IMG/VR virus record: IMGVR_UViG_3300031772_000089
Location: 1-40,831 of that record
Source: a virus
Reading direction: 5' to 3' (one strand)
DNA: 40,831 nt
The notes under the pieces were generated by a model. That model was given only the letters and a program-made list of their open reading frames with translations, had not been told where the DNA came from and searched no databases. The first letter of the stretch is position 1. Each line of letters starts with the position of its first letter. This document shows positions 6,044 to 14,474 of this stretch, in pieces. The position numbers and the translations under genes were made by a program.

Positions 6044-6313
6044 ATGTTATACAAAGATAAAATATTGTTTGAAAAAGAACTAGAAGCATTGCTAAAACCA
6101 TTGCTAAAATCGCTATACCTTAAATGGAATATGTACGATGCTAGTATGGTCCACCAGGCGTTCACTCATTATATTTGTGGCAGAAATAATGCCAAGATTT
6201 TAAAATTGGTGAACTCAAGGAAAAGGCGTAAGCTAAAATTTAAGAAACTAAAAAGCGAATTAGAAAATGTTAAAGTGGCGCAGGAGTTAAATAAATACGT
6301 GGAGGCGTTATGA
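6044..6313 (+). CDS. hypothetical basic helical protein, 89 aa
   Basis: TTAAAGGACTAACT precedes ATG 6044. The C-terminal half is very basic and helical (SRKRRKLKFKKLKSELENVK), which suggests nucleic-acid binding. The N-terminal half (ELEALLKPLLKSLYLKW) is amphipathic. Its stop overlaps the next start (ATGA). No family recognised. Confidence 0.65.
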   Translation: MLYKDKILFEKELEALLKPLLKSLYLKWNMYDASMVHQAFTHYICGRNNAKILKLVNSRKRRKLKFKKLKSELENVKVAQELNKYVEAL

Positions 6314-6483
6314 CCAAGAAAGAAATGTTAGAACTAGGCGAAGACGAATATAAGCTAGAAAAATTTGTTATGAAAAAAGTTTACAAAAAATATAAGGCGG
6401 CTTATAAAAAATGGTGTTACGCCATGGATGAGTATATATTATGTGGCGGAGAAGAACCCCAGTTTAAGGATTATTTAAAATGA
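6310..6483 (+). CDS. hypothetical protein, 57 aa
   Basis: Overlaps both neighbours by ATGA, which is good evidence of real coupled translation, and GGAGG lies 4 bases before the ATG. Lysine/tyrosine-rich helix (KKVYKKYKAAYKKWCYAMDE) resembling in composition the neighbouring 89-aa protein. Unknown function. Confidence 0.65.
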   Translation: MTKKEMLELGEDEYKLEKFVMKKVYKKYKAAYKKWCYAMDEYILCGGEEPQFKDYLK

Positions 6484-6818
6484 ACGCTATCGATTTTTTA
6501 CAGCTTTCGGAAGAAGAAACAACTAATCCGCCAATTAAAGTTGATAAGAAACCGCTATTTGAACCTGCTTACGTGCCAATTTTTACTTCGCCGGTTAATA
6601 TTAAGAAGTTACGTTCGCAGATTATGGTGGACACTAGGGATCCTTATTTAACTGGTAGTGTTGCGGAAGGCATTATTAGACATAATTTAACCTTGGCGAT
6701 GCTAAAAGAACTTGAGTCGCACATTAAAATTGAGAAGATGCAAGAAGGTTTTAGTGTTTATGGACAGACGATGTTTGTAGGCAAGCTAGATGTGGTAGAA
6801 AGGAGAGAAAAAATATGA
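6480..6818 (+). CDS. hypothetical protein, 112 aa
   Basis: Start overlaps the stop of the 57-aa gene (ATGA) and its own stop overlaps the next ATG. The first 60 residues are proline-rich and probably extended (NPPIKVDKKPLFEPAYVPIF). The rest looks folded, with IIRHNLTLAMLKELESHIKI forming a helix and GFSVYGQTMFVGKL two strands. No known domain. Confidence 0.7.
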   Translation: MNAIDFLQLSEEETTNPPIKVDKKPLFEPAYVPIFTSPVNIKKLRSQIMVDTRDPYLTGSVAEGIIRHNLTLAMLKELESHIKIEKMQEGFSVYGQTMFVGKLDVVERREKI

Positions 6819-6946
6819 TTATGGAAATATTAGGCGTGTTTATTATATTATTGCTAGCTGGCGTGTTACATGATATTGAGGTACTTAATGAGACGTTAAA
6901 GGATATAATTTTTATTCTAAAAGATATTAAGGATAAAATAAAATAG
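6815..6946 (+). CDS. small membrane-anchored protein, 43 aa
   Basis: AAGGAG lies before ATG 6815, and the start overlaps the previous stop. Residues 4-18 (EILGVFIILLLAGVL) form one membrane span followed by a 25-residue amphipathic charged helix (NETLKDIIFILKDIKDKIK). Typical small phage membrane peptide of unknown role. Confidence 0.6.
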   Translation: MIMEILGVFIILLLAGVLHDIEVLNETLKDIIFILKDIKDKIK

Positions 6947-7243
6947 TGATTATTACAGACATAAATATAACGCACGAACAGATAGATATAACTAGCGGCA
7001 GCTAGAGAGTATTTAGCTAGAACTCCTACTGCAACCTTACAAGTAACCCTATTGTCACAAGAAGATTACAGAAACTTACAGGCGATGTTAGGTAGGAACG
7101 TAACACTGGTAGAATCACGTCCTGATGATATGCCAACTGTAACTTATAACGGACGGACACTTAGAGATTATTCTAAACCGCAACCAATTAAAACCAGAAC
7201 AGCAAAAAATAGTATAGGAGAACTTGATCTAAATGAACAATAA
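6946..7243 (+). CDS. hypothetical phage protein interrupted by a +1 frameshift
   Basis: From GTG 6946 (AAGGAT 11 bases upstream, TAGTG overlap) the frame reads IITDINITHEQIDI and then meets TAG at 7003. The +1 frame is open from 6992 and reads LAAAREYLARTPTATLQVTL and on to 7243. Removing one A near 6990-6991 joins them as EQIDILAAAREYLARTP, a sensible continuous helix. Ahead of the only in-frame start codon in the second frame (TTG 7052) there are 20 protein-like residues, so the second part is not an independent gene. Either a programmed +1 shift, a recent mutation, or a sequence error. C-terminal part has DDMPTVTYNGRTLRDYSKPQ; function unknown. Confidence 0.55.
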
Positions 7244-7634
7244 AGACAAAGCTATAATAGACGAACTTAAGCAAGCCATTACTAAAAGCCCATTAGAAAA
7301 GCTTCAACTTGTTTTCGGTGTAGGTAGCAAGGTAGAAGCTAATAGATTAAATTATGAGCGGTTTAATAAATGGCGCAAGAAGCACAGAAAACTACACAAC
7401 CTAAGAATTAACCATTACAGTAGAAAATTGCGTGGCTACTATGATAAACTACCTTTTAAAATAAAGTACCTGGAAGAACAATTAAAAAACCATAAGCGTG
7501 GTATTGTTACCGTATGTTATAATACTGAATGGTGCAGATTGCAAAGAGGTTATTACAAGGATCTTCCTGCTATAATTAAACGGCTTAAGCTAATACTTAG
7601 TGACTTTAAGAAAGGTAAAGTGCCTAGGAGTTAA
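7233..7634 (+). CDS. hypothetical basic protein, 133 aa, last gene of early operon
   Basis: Overlaps the end of the preceding frame by 11 bases. The protein is strongly basic and contains a loose internal duplication: LRGYYDKLPFKIKYLEEQL (about 67-85) and LQRGYYKDLPAIIKRLKLIL (about 105-124). The repeat GYYxxLPxxIKxL suggests two copies of a short helical unit that may bind nucleic acid. Its stop directly abuts the stop of the convergent gene on the other strand. Function unknown. Confidence 0.75.
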   Translation: MNNKDKAIIDELKQAITKSPLEKLQLVFGVGSKVEANRLNYERFNKWRKKHRKLHNLRINHYSRKLRGYYDKLPFKIKYLEEQLKNHKRGIVTVCYNTEWCRLQRGYYKDLPAIIKRLKLILSDFKKGKVPRS

Positions 7635-7646
7635 CTACCTCTTAGG
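7623..7646 (+). terminator. possible hairpin at convergent gene ends
   Basis: CCTAGGAG and CTCTTAGG form an 8-bp stem with one G-U pair on the plus strand, spanning both stop codons. No T-run follows, so terminator function is weakly supported. Confidence 0.3.
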
Positions 7647-7925
7647 ACAATTACTTATGTTGTTGTCAAGCTTTTCAAGTACTTCCGAATTTTTAGTAAT
7701 TGCCGCAGTAGTGTCTTTTATAATTACTTTAAGCTCTTCGTCGTCTTTACTTTTTTGACGGTAGACATAGACTAAACCTATAACCGATACTAGAGCAACT
7801 AAAGCCCATATTCCAGCGGAACTTAAATTACCTAAGTTTGCACCCTGAGTTGTAATTTGATCTACCGTACTTACTTCGCCTACTACGCTTAACGCCAACC
7901 AAGATCCATATACAAAAATGCTCAT
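7635..7925 (-). CDS. small membrane protein, possible holin, 96 aa
   Basis: Last gene of the leftward virion operon. The N-terminus is hydrophobic (FVYGSWLALSVVGEV), a clear membrane span lies at about 36-56 (SAGIWALVALVSVIGLVYVY) followed by basic residues, and the C-terminal 40 residues form a charged helix (DEELKVIIKDTTAAITKNSE). Size, two hydrophobic segments and a charged tail fit small holin-like proteins (compare BhlA/UviB types), and position after the tail genes is where lysis genes often lie. No endolysin is visible next to it, so the call is tentative. Confidence 0.5.
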   Translation of the reverse strand: MSIFVYGSWLALSVVGEVSTVDQITTQGANLGNLSSAGIWALVALVSVIGLVYVYRQKSKDDEELKVIIKDTTAAITKNSEVLEKLDNNISNCPKR

Positions 7926-7934
7926 GTGTATCTC

Positions 7935-8354
7935 CTAAAATATTATATTCTTTAATGTTAATGAGAAACCAGCTAATAAATAGTCTATACCGCCTTTAGT
8001 CGCCCATAAACTACAATAAGCCGTCTTAGATGCAACACCAGTAATATAAGCTAAAATATCTGCTTGATCTAGGTCTACAAGGCAATACATGGTACCTGCG
8101 CTTAAATTAATAGCACCAAACGAACTATTAGATACTGTTAGCAAAGGAGTACCATTATAAGATCCTGCTAGCTTTAGTGTAAATGTATAACCGGTCATAT
8201 TAACTGCCGTCTTAGTGGCATCGTTAATTGTCCAGTTAATTCGCATGTTATCTTTATAAAAAAATTCAGGGGTATCAACCTTAGATCCATTAGAGGACGT
8301 AAGATTAGAGTTGGAAGAATTTACACTGTAAGATTTTATATGTCTAGTTGTCAT
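7935..8354 (-). CDS. virion or baseplate-type structural protein, 139 aa
   Basis: ATG 8354 overlaps the stop of the upstream gene (TAATG), favouring it over an in-frame ATG 10 codons earlier. After a serine/asparagine-rich N-terminus, the body is all-beta: MRINWTINDATKTAVNMTGY and FTLKLAGSYNGTPLLTV resemble the N-terminal beta domain of upper baseplate proteins (BppU-like), which attach receptor-binding proteins to the tail tip. Position at the end of the tail genes agrees. Domain identity is inferred from pattern, not from a search. Confidence 0.55.
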   Translation of the reverse strand: MTTRHIKSYSVNSSNSNLTSSNGSKVDTPEFFYKDNMRINWTINDATKTAVNMTGYTFTLKLAGSYNGTPLLTVSNSSFGAINLSAGTMYCLVDLDQADILAYITGVASKTAYCSLWATKGGIDYLLAGFSLTLKNIIF

Positions 8355-8815
8355 TATATTTGTACCGCATTTTTCACAGAACACGCACTGTCTACTATCA
8401 TAACCTTACCTGAGACATTATTAGTAAGCACTATTTCAACAGTATAATTTTTGCTTGAGACATTAGCTAAGTCATTATCTAAGGCGGTACCACTAACGTT
8501 ACATCTGCAAGAAATAATACCAGCAACTACATTAGACAAGGCATAATCAGAAACATTATTCCACCTACTTTGATCGTCTACTACAACCACAGGACTTGCA
8601 TTAGAGCCATATAAGTCGCCTATATATAATGCCCATGAGTCGGTATTAGCAAAAGTTGAGAATGTATTAGAGGACGAACTAGCATAGCAATTAGCCTGTA
8701 AAATATATTCGTTACCCCTTACAAAATTAACAGTAGTAGAGGTAGGACTAACAGGTGCAACAATAAATCCAGCCCGGTCGTTATCAATATATAATGTTTT
8801 AGTGTTTAAACTCAT
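8354..8815 (-). CDS. tail-associated structural protein, 153 aa
   Basis: Beta-rich protein with many serine, threonine and asparagine residues, containing NFVRGNEYILQANCYAS near residues 30-46, similar in style to the neighbouring 139-aa protein (a polarised-input beta domain followed by strands). Both may be small tail-tip or fibre components arising from duplication. Only a weak ribosome site (TAGAGAAT) precedes the ATG. No catalytic motif. Confidence 0.5.
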   Translation of the reverse strand: MSLNTKTLYIDNDRAGFIVAPVSPTSTTVNFVRGNEYILQANCYASSSSNTFSTFANTDSWALYIGDLYGSNASPVVVVDDQSRWNNVSDYALSNVVAGIISCRCNVSGTALDNDLANVSSKNYTVEIVLTNNVSGKVMIVDSACSVKNAVQI

Positions 8816-8846
8816 AATTAAATATTCTCTAGTTTCTCAATTTGCT

Positions 8847-10325
8847 CTAATCAACACACAATATTCCATTTCTAACGAAAACCTGTTGAATTGCATAACC
8901 GGTCGAATTACATAAATATAAGGTTCCGGCTGTACTTTCCAATCCATTATGTGAGTTAACCGTTATTAATGGTGTGGTTATATTAAGTTCGTTCTCTGAT
9001 TGTAAAACTGTGTAGGCGGTATTGATCCTAAGCACAGCACCTGCATTTAGATCAATATCGTTGTCGGTTGTTAACGTTGCTCCGCCGTCATTAATAACAC
9101 TAAAACTATTAGTATTCCAGTAGTTTTGATCATTGTCAAGTAGTTGTAGGCTTTTAACTTTTACAACTCCTGCTTCGTCATAATTTAATACTTCGTTCCC
9201 CGCCGAATCCTTAAAAATACGACTGTCTGGTTCTATAGAAATTACTTCATCATGGTCCGAAATTACACCGGTCATTAGGTTACGTGCTGCGTTACCATCT
9301 GTCCGGAGATATCCACCCTTACCCGCCTGAGTGTCGTTAATGTTATGTGAGTCGTCGTCAAAATTCATCAGGTCGGCGTGAGGAATTTGACTTGCTACAT
9401 TAGAGTAAGATCTAAATGCAACATCCTGTGATACACCACCTACATCTGCTGGCCGAACAATAAGTCTGTCACCGCTAGAGTATGGCAGCACATTATTTGT
9501 TCCGCTAAGGTACCCTTTAATTTCTGCTGCGGCATCGTCCTGAGCAATTACGTTCCAGTCTAGCGATTTTTGGTCTAGCGGGAAAAAGGTCCACGCATAA
9601 TACGCAAACCAATCCTCAATATAATCCATCAGTGCATCCATGCGTTTGTATTTTACGGCACCATAACTGTCGGGCCACACAAAGGGGCGGATAACAAACT
9701 CATCGTCGTCTAAAAATGGAGTTTCTTCTTCCTGTGCTTTCCATCCTAAAATTTCTTGTTTATTATCGGTGTTGTATGATAGAGACATAGCATCTGGCCT
9801 GGAATACGCCTCAGTTATATCTCCAACATAATATGGCTCTACTGTTACTGTAGTACCAGATACATTTGCGTATGCTAAAACTGTGTTTTTGTAAACCGTG
9901 TCGGTAATTGGATACGCACCGGTTACTATATCTACGGTAACGCTTGTTGGTTTTAATGGATCGTTTAATTTTAGATAAACGTAACCGCTAGTAGGCGTTG
10001 CTAATGTATAAACATCATCGTAATGCTCACCCCAACTTGCAGGTATAGGATAAGACAAGTCCGCCACGTGCCTATACCAAACGCCACCATGGACATCGAC
10101 AGACGCAGTGTTAGCCACTACCTCAAAGTGGAATTCGCTAGAAACGGTATTGGCAGCGGTCTGAGGACTTATTGAAACATACATTCCGCTTGCATCGTCT
10201 TGAACAGTAAATACAGTAGCATCGAACTGGATATTATTTAGCTTTAATGCCTGCCTATTTACATTAGACCAGCTATCAAAGTTAATTCCTCTGTCGCCTT
10301 TTTTAGGTATTGGATTATAGCGCAT
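8847..10325 (-). CDS. large tail-tip or fibre protein, 492 aa
   Basis: ATG 10325 follows the upstream stop by two bases. The N-terminal 200 residues contain virion-type beta segments (GDRGINFDSWSNVNRQAL, FHFEVVANTASVDVHGGVWY). The centre is aromatic-rich (MDALMDYIEDWFAYYAWTFF). From about residue 330 come short beta repeats typical of trimeric fibres (GGYLRTDGNAARNLM, SRIFKDSAGNEVLNYDEAG, LTTDNDIDLNAGAVL). Position directly after the tape measure and a second structural gene supports a role in the tail tip and host recognition. No enzyme domain seen. Confidence 0.6.
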   Translation of the reverse strand: MRYNPIPKKGDRGINFDSWSNVNRQALKLNNIQFDATVFTVQDDASGMYVSISPQTAANTVSSEFHFEVVANTASVDVHGGVWYRHVADLSYPIPASWGEHYDDVYTLATPTSGYVYLKLNDPLKPTSVTVDIVTGAYPITDTVYKNTVLAYANVSGTTVTVEPYYVGDITEAYSRPDAMSLSYNTDNKQEILGWKAQEEETPFLDDDEFVIRPFVWPDSYGAVKYKRMDALMDYIEDWFAYYAWTFFPLDQKSLDWNVIAQDDAAAEIKGYLSGTNNVLPYSSGDRLIVRPADVGGVSQDVAFRSYSNVASQIPHADLMNFDDDSHNINDTQAGKGGYLRTDGNAARNLMTGVISDHDEVISIEPDSRIFKDSAGNEVLNYDEAGVVKVKSLQLLDNDQNYWNTNSFSVINDGGATLTTDNDIDLNAGAVLRINTAYTVLQSENELNITTPLITVNSHNGLESTAGTLYLCNSTGYAIQQVFVRNGILCVD

Positions 10326-10327
10326 GG

Positions 10328-11203
10328 TTAAATTGCAATAACAGAATCATCAAATAAAGCAGAAAAATCCCCATCTACATAAAGAGTATCAGAACCATCA
10401 GGACGTGGAACTGTCATATAAGGGACATCCCATTTTCCGTCAAGTCTAAGAATTTTATTCCATCCTTCAACTTCTAGGTTGTCTGTTACGTCTCCATGAT
10501 CGGGATTTCTATAGGTAAATTGTAGTTCTGCCCTCCATAATTTTTGGTTGTAACAATTATATAATACTTCTGTTGTCGCACCCTCAAATAGCCAGCATTC
10601 CATTCCACCACCAATAACTGTTCCAAATGGAGCCGGAGCACTATTAACTCTTGCCGTTAGGCTCTTTACGTTTCCTTGGAAAATTGTAAAATTAGAATCT
10701 ACAACATAGCGTGTAATTCTTAAGGTTGTTTTATTTACCTTGCTAGGAAGTGGTTGTACAACGGTAGTATCATCACTATCCCATAACCATCCAGCAGAAC
10801 CAGGAGCATTTACTGGATTTATATTAACAATTTCTCCACCAAATTCTACTGTCTTTGGTAAATCGGCAACATCGGTAGGAGTAGGAAGTTCTCCGCCAGC
10901 CCAAAAAGCAACAGGATCTATAGGTTCATTTGTATAACTACAAGACCATTCAAATTTATAAGGATGTCCAGCAAGGGGTTTAACGCTCCTACTGACGCAT
11001 ATCATATGTGTATAGTTTTGAGCGTAAGATCCATAATTAGGCGGAACTATCGGAAATTCAAATGTTTCGCCCATGTTAGGAACATCTACGTCCTCATCAA
11101 CGGTAGAATTTGGATCATACGTGAAAACCCTAGTAGCTGTTATTCCACGTTCTACTTCTGTATATTCAAAACCACCAGTACTCTCTTTAACTCCGATAGA
11201 CAT
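10328..11203 (-). CDS. distal tail structural protein, 291 aa
   Basis: Lies between the tape measure and the large fibre gene, the usual place for distal tail or hub proteins. The sequence is beta-rich with repeated aromatic/proline stretches (YDPNSTVDEDVDVPNMGE, PYKFEWSCSYTNEPIDPVAF, GTVIGGGMECWLFEGATTEV, LWRAELQFTYRNPDHG). The C-terminus DTLYVDGDFSALF looks like a conserved closing strand. I do not recognise a named family. Structural role is inferred from position and composition. Confidence 0.6.
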   Translation of the reverse strand: MSIGVKESTGGFEYTEVERGITATRVFTYDPNSTVDEDVDVPNMGETFEFPIVPPNYGSYAQNYTHMICVSRSVKPLAGHPYKFEWSCSYTNEPIDPVAFWAGGELPTPTDVADLPKTVEFGGEIVNINPVNAPGSAGWLWDSDDTTVVQPLPSKVNKTTLRITRYVVDSNFTIFQGNVKSLTARVNSAPAPFGTVIGGGMECWLFEGATTEVLYNCYNQKLWRAELQFTYRNPDHGDVTDNLEVEGWNKILRLDGKWDVPYMTVPRPDGSDTLYVDGDFSALFDDSVIAI

Positions 11204-11212
11204 TTTAACTCC

Positions 11213-12952
11213 TTACATGGTCTTAGCGTTTGAAGAATTGGTAGGATTTATATTACCATATTGTACAAGACTATTAGCATATGGACTTACTTTATTATAA
11301 GGCATAACAATATCCATTAAGCCCCAGTTAGAACTACCTTTGCCAGAATTAAAATTCTTAATTTCTTCTGCGTCCCTTAGCATAGCTTCTTTTAGTTCCT
11401 TATTTGCGTCTGTATTAGCTAGAACTGCATCTGTATTTTTATTCCTAGAATTCATTTCGTTTTCTTTGTTAATCATTTCTTGGGCAGCTTCATGTAGCCC
11501 TGCGAAAGTAGTAGTAGATGTTCCAGTAGGTAGGAATCTAAAAGGATCTGCGTTAGCTGCTTTTCTTTGTCTTGAAAGTTTATTACCTGCCGTTTCTCCT
11601 TCTAACGGAGTAATTATATTACCTATTGCAACACCAATTTTACTTAGGCTTTCTTCCCATGCCTTAATACCAATATCAGCTAAGTCGTCAAATATTTGTC
11701 CCCAACGTAAAGTAAAAAGGTTTTTAAGTATACTACCAAGAGCTTCAAACATAGCCATTAGTCCATCATAAATACCGGTTACAATGGACCAAATAAGTTT
11801 AACACCTAACCATATCTTGCTAGAAACATCTTTTATTAGATCCCATGTACTACTCCATTTAGCACCAGCTCCTTTCATAAGGTGTACGGCTGCATCTAAT
11901 ATAAATAAGCCAGTAGCGAATCTTAATAAACCTTTAAAAATAGCTCCAAAAGCAGTACCTAATTTTCCAATTTTACCGAAAAAGTCTACTAATGGCTGTA
12001 ATTTAGAAAGTAGTCTAGCAGAGTCTTTTGCAAATTCATTAGCGGGCATAAATCTTCCGGTAATTGGATTTCTAGTCGGCGGAGCATATGTTTTAAATAC
12101 CTTTCCTTCTTGACCCATTCTCCACATATTTTTAATCATATGAGGTATAGAAGCATTTATTTTTCCTTGTCCTATTCCTCTTGCTTGAATTTTAGCTGCG
12201 TATTCCTGTATAACACTTAAATGATTTAGTGATTTAATTAATGCATAAATACCACCACCAGTACCACCAGCACCAGCAGTAATAGCAGCTCCAGTAGCAA
12301 CTTCTCCGCCCAATTTCTTAGCGCCCGTTTTAGCAGCGCCCTTAGCAGCAGTAGCACCAACACCACCAGCAGCTGCGGTACCAGCTATTTCAGCACCTAA
12401 CGAAACCTTACCAAGCGACATTAATGCAGCTAACCCTCTTCTAATAGCTCCTTCCCAAAGCATTAATTTAGAAGTAATGCCAGTAACAATATATAAAATT
12501 GCACCCCATTTAACTACATTAAAAATCTGCTTAATCTTTTCAGCATCTAGGTTGTCTAATATATCCTTCAGTTTATTAATAACTTTAGTTAATATACCAG
12601 AGTCGTAAATTGTTTTACCTACCCTTGCAAGAAATTGATCGAAGGACCATCTTAGTTCTACCATTGAGTAACGTAATAGACTGGCTCCTTTTTCTGTGGT
12701 TTGCATATACTTCATTACGCCAGCAGTACCTAAAGCAACACCAGGAGCCACCATATATTTAAACATAGCCTTTGAAATCTTACCTAGCTCAAATCCTATA
12801 ATTTTATAGTTTCTAGCCTGCCTTCTAAGATTCATTACATGCTTGTCCATTGACTTACTAACTTCTGCTAACTGATCCTGTGTCATGGACTTAAGATCGT
12901 TCTTATCAAGACCTAGCTTTACTTTAATAAAGGCTTCAGCTATAGTATTCAT
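11213..12952 (-). CDS. tail tape measure protein, 579 aa
   Basis: Largest conventional tail gene, directly after the frameshifted chaperone genes. It is helical, begins with a coiled coil (KNDLKSMTQDQLAEVSKSMD), has several hydrophobic segments (VVKWGAILYIVTGITSKLML; LFILDAAVHLMKGAG; GVKLIWSIVTGIYDGLMAMF) and an alanine/glycine/lysine run at about 180-235. All are hallmarks of tape measure proteins, which set tail length, are chaperoned by G/GT proteins and enter the host membrane. At roughly 1.5 Å per residue, a general rule for this family, the tail would be about 85-90 nm. Its start overlaps the upstream stop by 4 bases. Confidence 0.85.
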   Translation of the reverse strand: MNTIAEAFIKVKLGLDKNDLKSMTQDQLAEVSKSMDKHVMNLRRQARNYKIIGFELGKISKAMFKYMVAPGVALGTAGVMKYMQTTEKGASLLRYSMVELRWSFDQFLARVGKTIYDSGILTKVINKLKDILDNLDAEKIKQIFNVVKWGAILYIVTGITSKLMLWEGAIRRGLAALMSLGKVSLGAEIAGTAAAGGVGATAAKGAAKTGAKKLGGEVATGAAITAGAGGTGGGIYALIKSLNHLSVIQEYAAKIQARGIGQGKINASIPHMIKNMWRMGQEGKVFKTYAPPTRNPITGRFMPANEFAKDSARLLSKLQPLVDFFGKIGKLGTAFGAIFKGLLRFATGLFILDAAVHLMKGAGAKWSSTWDLIKDVSSKIWLGVKLIWSIVTGIYDGLMAMFEALGSILKNLFTLRWGQIFDDLADIGIKAWEESLSKIGVAIGNIITPLEGETAGNKLSRQRKAANADPFRFLPTGTSTTTFAGLHEAAQEMINKENEMNSRNKNTDAVLANTDANKELKEAMLRDAEEIKNFNSGKGSSNWGLMDIVMPYNKVSPYANSLVQYGNINPTNSSNAKTM

Positions 12953-13718
12953 TTAACACTCTTTTTTATGGTTTTAGCTGGGTTTTGGATCTCTTCAAGT
13001 GTAAATTCGTTTCTGCCTGTCTTTTCTTTAAGCATTTTAAGAGTTGCTGCGAAGGCGGTTCTGTTAGCAATATTCTTGTCGGCATCGTATTTATTACTGT
13101 TGTCGTCCTTTTCACTACTTCCGGCCTCTGCTTTTAGAATCTTAAACAAATTGTAAAGTAATATTCTAATTTGAGGGATCGTAAGTCCTAATATATATTC
13201 GCTGGTAAAGCCGAATTTATACATTAAGATGACAATGAGATGGTCTAAGTCTTCGCTTAAACTTTGGCTTCCGGTACTTCCGCTTCCGCCATCATCAATG
13301 TCAATTTTTTTTTACAAACCTCAAAATCTTCGCCTGTTAGGTAGGAATGAATATAGGCTAATTCGTCAGGCTTGGCTCTAAAGATTAAGTCTGAGATTTC
13401 TTGTTCATTGACCGGCTGACATTTAGAAAGCCCAACCATGAAAAGCTCACACATACCAGTAGGACAGGTTAGGTAACTTAAGCATAATTGATCTAATTCA
13501 GCCTTGGTAGGTGTGTTTTTTAGAGCTGCTAGGTTCCAGTCAAGTTTTTCTTTTCCTGTTAGCGTCTCTGCAATTTCTCTAGCGTTCTTTTTATACTCAG
13601 AAATAATGTTAGCTTGTATAGGTGCGAATAGTTCTCTTATGGGCATCCTTAGCATCTTGTAGGATTTCCCAGCAACACTAACATCAATTGGCGCATTAAC
13701 CATTTCTACTATACTCAT
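12949..13718 (-). CDS. tail assembly chaperone GT fusion made by -1 frameshift
   Basis: The shorter product (13257-13718) can shift at a run of nine A residues (minus strand, 13305-13313, codons TGT AAA AAA AAA TTG). In the -1 frame translation continues as KKKIDIDDGGSGSTGSQSL, then SEDLDHLIVILMYKFGFTSE, into the frame that is open to 12949. The downstream frame alone would begin at an ATG with no ribosome site inside this helix. This is the conserved arrangement of G and GT chaperones, which coat the tape measure protein before tail-tube polymerisation. The slip direction and site fit the family; efficiency cannot be judged. Confidence 0.8.
13257..13718 (-). CDS. tail assembly chaperone G, 153 aa
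   Basis: Lies between the tail-tube genes and the tape measure, the canonical position. Begins with a beta portion (VSVAGKSYKMLRMPIREL) followed by helices and ends soon after the A9 slippery run with VPEAKV. In related siphoviruses this product is made in excess over the frameshifted GT protein and both bind the tape measure. GGAGAAAAGG lies upstream of the ATG. Confidence 0.8.
   Translation of the reverse strand: MSIVEMVNAPIDVSVAGKSYKMLRMPIRELFAPIQANIISEYKKNAREIAETLTGKEKLDWNLAALKNTPTKAELDQLCLSYLTCPTGMCELFMVGLSKCQPVNEQEISDLIFRAKPDELAYIHSYLTGEDFEVCKKKLTLMMAEAEVPEAKV
13305..13313 (-). promoter_or_regulatory. slippery A9 sequence for -1 frameshifting
   Basis: Nine consecutive A residues on the coding strand, 16 codons before the stop of the chaperone G frame. 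The -1 frame is open from here into the downstream T segment. Confidence 0.75.
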
Positions 13719-13746
13719 TTGCCTTTTCTCCTTTTTTTAATTAAAC

Positions 13747-14106
13747 TTAAGCAGCAGTGACGGAACCGCTAAACACAAAGGCGTGGTTAAAGCTTACTAG
13801 TCCATCTACCGGCGTACCAATAGTAATTGAATTAATAATAATGTCGCCGCTAATAGTATACCCACCACCAGCTGCCTTATCTTTAAAAGCGCAACCAGCA
13901 TGAGTACCTACAGTAGAGCTTGTTCCCATGGTAGTAAAATTACCATTAGCTCCTGTTAAGCAAGCAATACGTTCTTTCCATCCCGCCGAATCCATTGACG
14001 TAGCTTCTTGTACATCTACGGTTTGACTAACTTCCCATGACTTAATCTCAGTACCACCAGCGCCGGTTATTGTTCCAGCGAATCCACAAAGTGCACTTGT
14101 CGCCAT
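13747..14106 (-). CDS. tail tube (major tail) protein, copy 2, 119 aa
   Basis: Small beta protein. It shares the framework ALCGFAGTIT...EIKSWEVSQTVDVQEATSMDSAGWKE...CL..A.G.F with the adjacent 113-aa gene (AVCGSIGSIS...EIKNWELVLEQDIPDATSMLSAGKKEYIPCLKSASGSF). The motif W-E-x-x-x-x-x-D-x-x-x-A-T-S-M is reminiscent of tail-tube or neck-type small beta-sandwich subunits that replace the phage lambda gpV class. Located directly upstream of the chaperone gene, as tail tube genes usually are. Which copy forms the tube and which caps it is unknown. Confidence 0.65.
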   Translation of the reverse strand: MATSALCGFAGTITGAGGTEIKSWEVSQTVDVQEATSMDSAGWKERIACLTGANGNFTTMGTSSTVGTHAGCAFKDKAAGGGYTISGDIIINSITIGTPVDGLVSFNHAFVFSGSVTAA

Positions 14107-14132
14107 CTTACACCTCTTTAGTTATTAATAAT

Positions 14133-14474
14133 TTAAGCAATACCAACAGCACCAGTCGAAACGAAAGTATATTTAAATGTTATAGCATCTTCTACGTTAT
14201 CAGTAAGCGTTATGTCGGTTACTATAATGTCCAACGTGTAGGTATGGATAGCATTAATAAACTCTACACCTGCATGGGCACCAATAGCTCCACAAGGTAT
14301 TAGCGACTCAAAGGATCCGCTAGCACTCTTAAGGCAGGGTATGTATTCCTTTTTACCAGCGCTTAGCATACTGGTAGCATCTGGTATATCTTGCTCTAAG
14401 ACCAATTCCCAATTTTTTATTTCGCCGCCTAGACTTATACTTCCTATACTTCCGCAAACAGCAGCAGTTGACAT
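14133..14474 (-). CDS. tail tube (major tail) protein, copy 1, 113 aa
   Basis: Paralogue of the next gene, in tandem and separated by 26 bases. The shared motif EIKNWELVLEQDIPDATSM and conserved cysteine and glycine positions mark a recent or maintained duplication. Both end in a strand with FV(F/S)SG(S/A)V. Two different tube subunits, or one tube and one completion subunit, would be possible outcomes. An AGAGGTGAAAG ribosome site precedes the start. Confidence 0.65.
   Translation of the reverse strand: MSTAAVCGSIGSISLGGEIKNWELVLEQDIPDATSMLSAGKKEYIPCLKSASGSFESLIPCGAIGAHAGVEFINAIHTYTLDIIVTDITLTDNVEDAITFKYTFVSTGAVGIA

Noticed and set aside
12949-13224. Independent 91-aa gene
   Set aside because: Its ATG lies within a helix continuing from the -1 frame of the chaperone gene and has no ribosome site, so I treat it as the T part of the frameshift product.
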